NCBI GenBank assembly: GCA_019912315.1
Contig: JAIOJA010000016.1
Span: 174,880 to 238,879, forward strand
Direction of reading: 5' to 3'
Source of the DNA: Planctomycetota bacterium
Lineage (GTDB): Bacteria; Planctomycetota; UBA8742; UBA2392
DNA: 64,000 bases
A program made the translations under genes and the position numbers. Positions within the stretch are counted from its first letter, which is position 1, and each line of letters starts with the position of its first letter. Below the pieces are notes generated by a model. The model did not search any database, was not told where the DNA came from, and worked only from the letters and a program-made list of their open reading frames with translations. This document shows, piece by piece, positions 63,988 through 64,000 of the stretch.

Positions 63988-64000
63988 GACCTTCTTCTAC
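63856..64000. repeat. Perfect 58-bp inverted repeat with 29-nt loop at the window end
   Basis: Bases 63856-63913 are the exact reverse complement of 63943-64000, separated by 63914-63942. The right arm ends exactly at the last base, so the repeat may continue outside. It lies in the coding sequence of the surface-protein gene, where one arm reads as gene sequence and the other as its antisense. A foldback assembly or library artefact is the leading explanation; a genuine invertible or duplicated segment is the alternative. Confidence 0.9.

Overview
The window is GC-rich, gene-dense and almost entirely protein-coding; I found no rRNA, tRNA or CRISPR array. Gene content points to a Gram-negative-type, at least partly aerobic or facultative heterotroph: RND/TolC efflux, a type IV pilus/type II secretion-like PilM/N/O cluster fused to FHA modules, a CTERM-type surface protein, NADP isocitrate dehydrogenase, MetH, and a group 3b NiFe hydrogenase. 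The FHA/TPR/pseudopilin architecture and the CTERM tail are reminiscent of Planctomycetota, but that placement is only an inference.

Layout. (1) 1-7216: a divergent set with a circularly permuted ATP-grasp protein (cut by the window edge), a transglutaminase-DUF2126 protein, a second DUF2126 protein, then an OsmC-like protein. (2) 7520-10660: a tight three-gene set of a leaderless periplasmic-binding-protein-fold protein, a MetE C-terminal-type zinc methyltransferase and an acyl-CoA-dehydrogenase-fold protein. (3) 10850-20556: one overlapping operon for a cytosolic group 3b (sulfhydrogenase-type) NiFe hydrogenase, hydB-CNBD-hydG-hydD-hydA, followed by its protease and hypA, hypF, hypC, hypD, hypE. 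HypB is absent and HypA lacks its zinc domain. (4) 34100-20596, minus strand: a MarR regulator followed by what looks like a complete L-lysine catabolic operon. It runs lysine 2,3-aminomutase, beta-lysine acetyltransferase, a polar amino-acid ABC transporter, an aminotransferase, a two-subunit CoA-transferase, an M20 deacylase, a thiolase, GABA transaminase and succinate-semialdehyde dehydrogenase. In this order the products would convert lysine through acetyl-beta-lysine and 4-acetamidobutyrate to GABA and succinate. (5) 45085-34696, minus strand: a heavy-metal (probably Cu/Ag) resistance operon with a small Cys-rich protein, TolC-like lipoprotein, YHS-type protein, CusB-like adaptor, Cu P-type ATPase and CusA-like pump. 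(6) 55221-45417, minus strand: a six-gene PilM/N-PilO-like cluster with an FHA protein, TPR protein and pseudopilin. (7) 55414-64000: a carboxypeptidase-regulatory-like protein, icd, a GH18-LysM glycosidase, metH, and a truncated surface protein inside a foldback repeat.

Most interesting result. In the metal operon two genes each contain one in-frame TGA exactly where a cysteine is expected. One is the metal-binding motif of the CusB-like adaptor (Tyr-Ala-TGA-Pro-Met-Phe-Cys...Cys-Pro-Val-Cys-Gly-Met). The other is a CPK-TGA motif of the small Cys-rich protein. Each TGA is followed by a perfect stem-loop whose loop begins GGA and starts exactly 20 nt after the TGA, matching what is known of bacterial SECIS elements. 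I therefore propose two previously unannotated selenoproteins in one metal-efflux operon. Conventional gene calling would split the first and miss the second. The selenocysteine machinery itself is not in this window.

The last 145 bases form a perfect 58-bp inverted repeat around a 29-nt loop that ends exactly at the window edge. This may be an assembly foldback, so the 5' part of the last gene should not be trusted.
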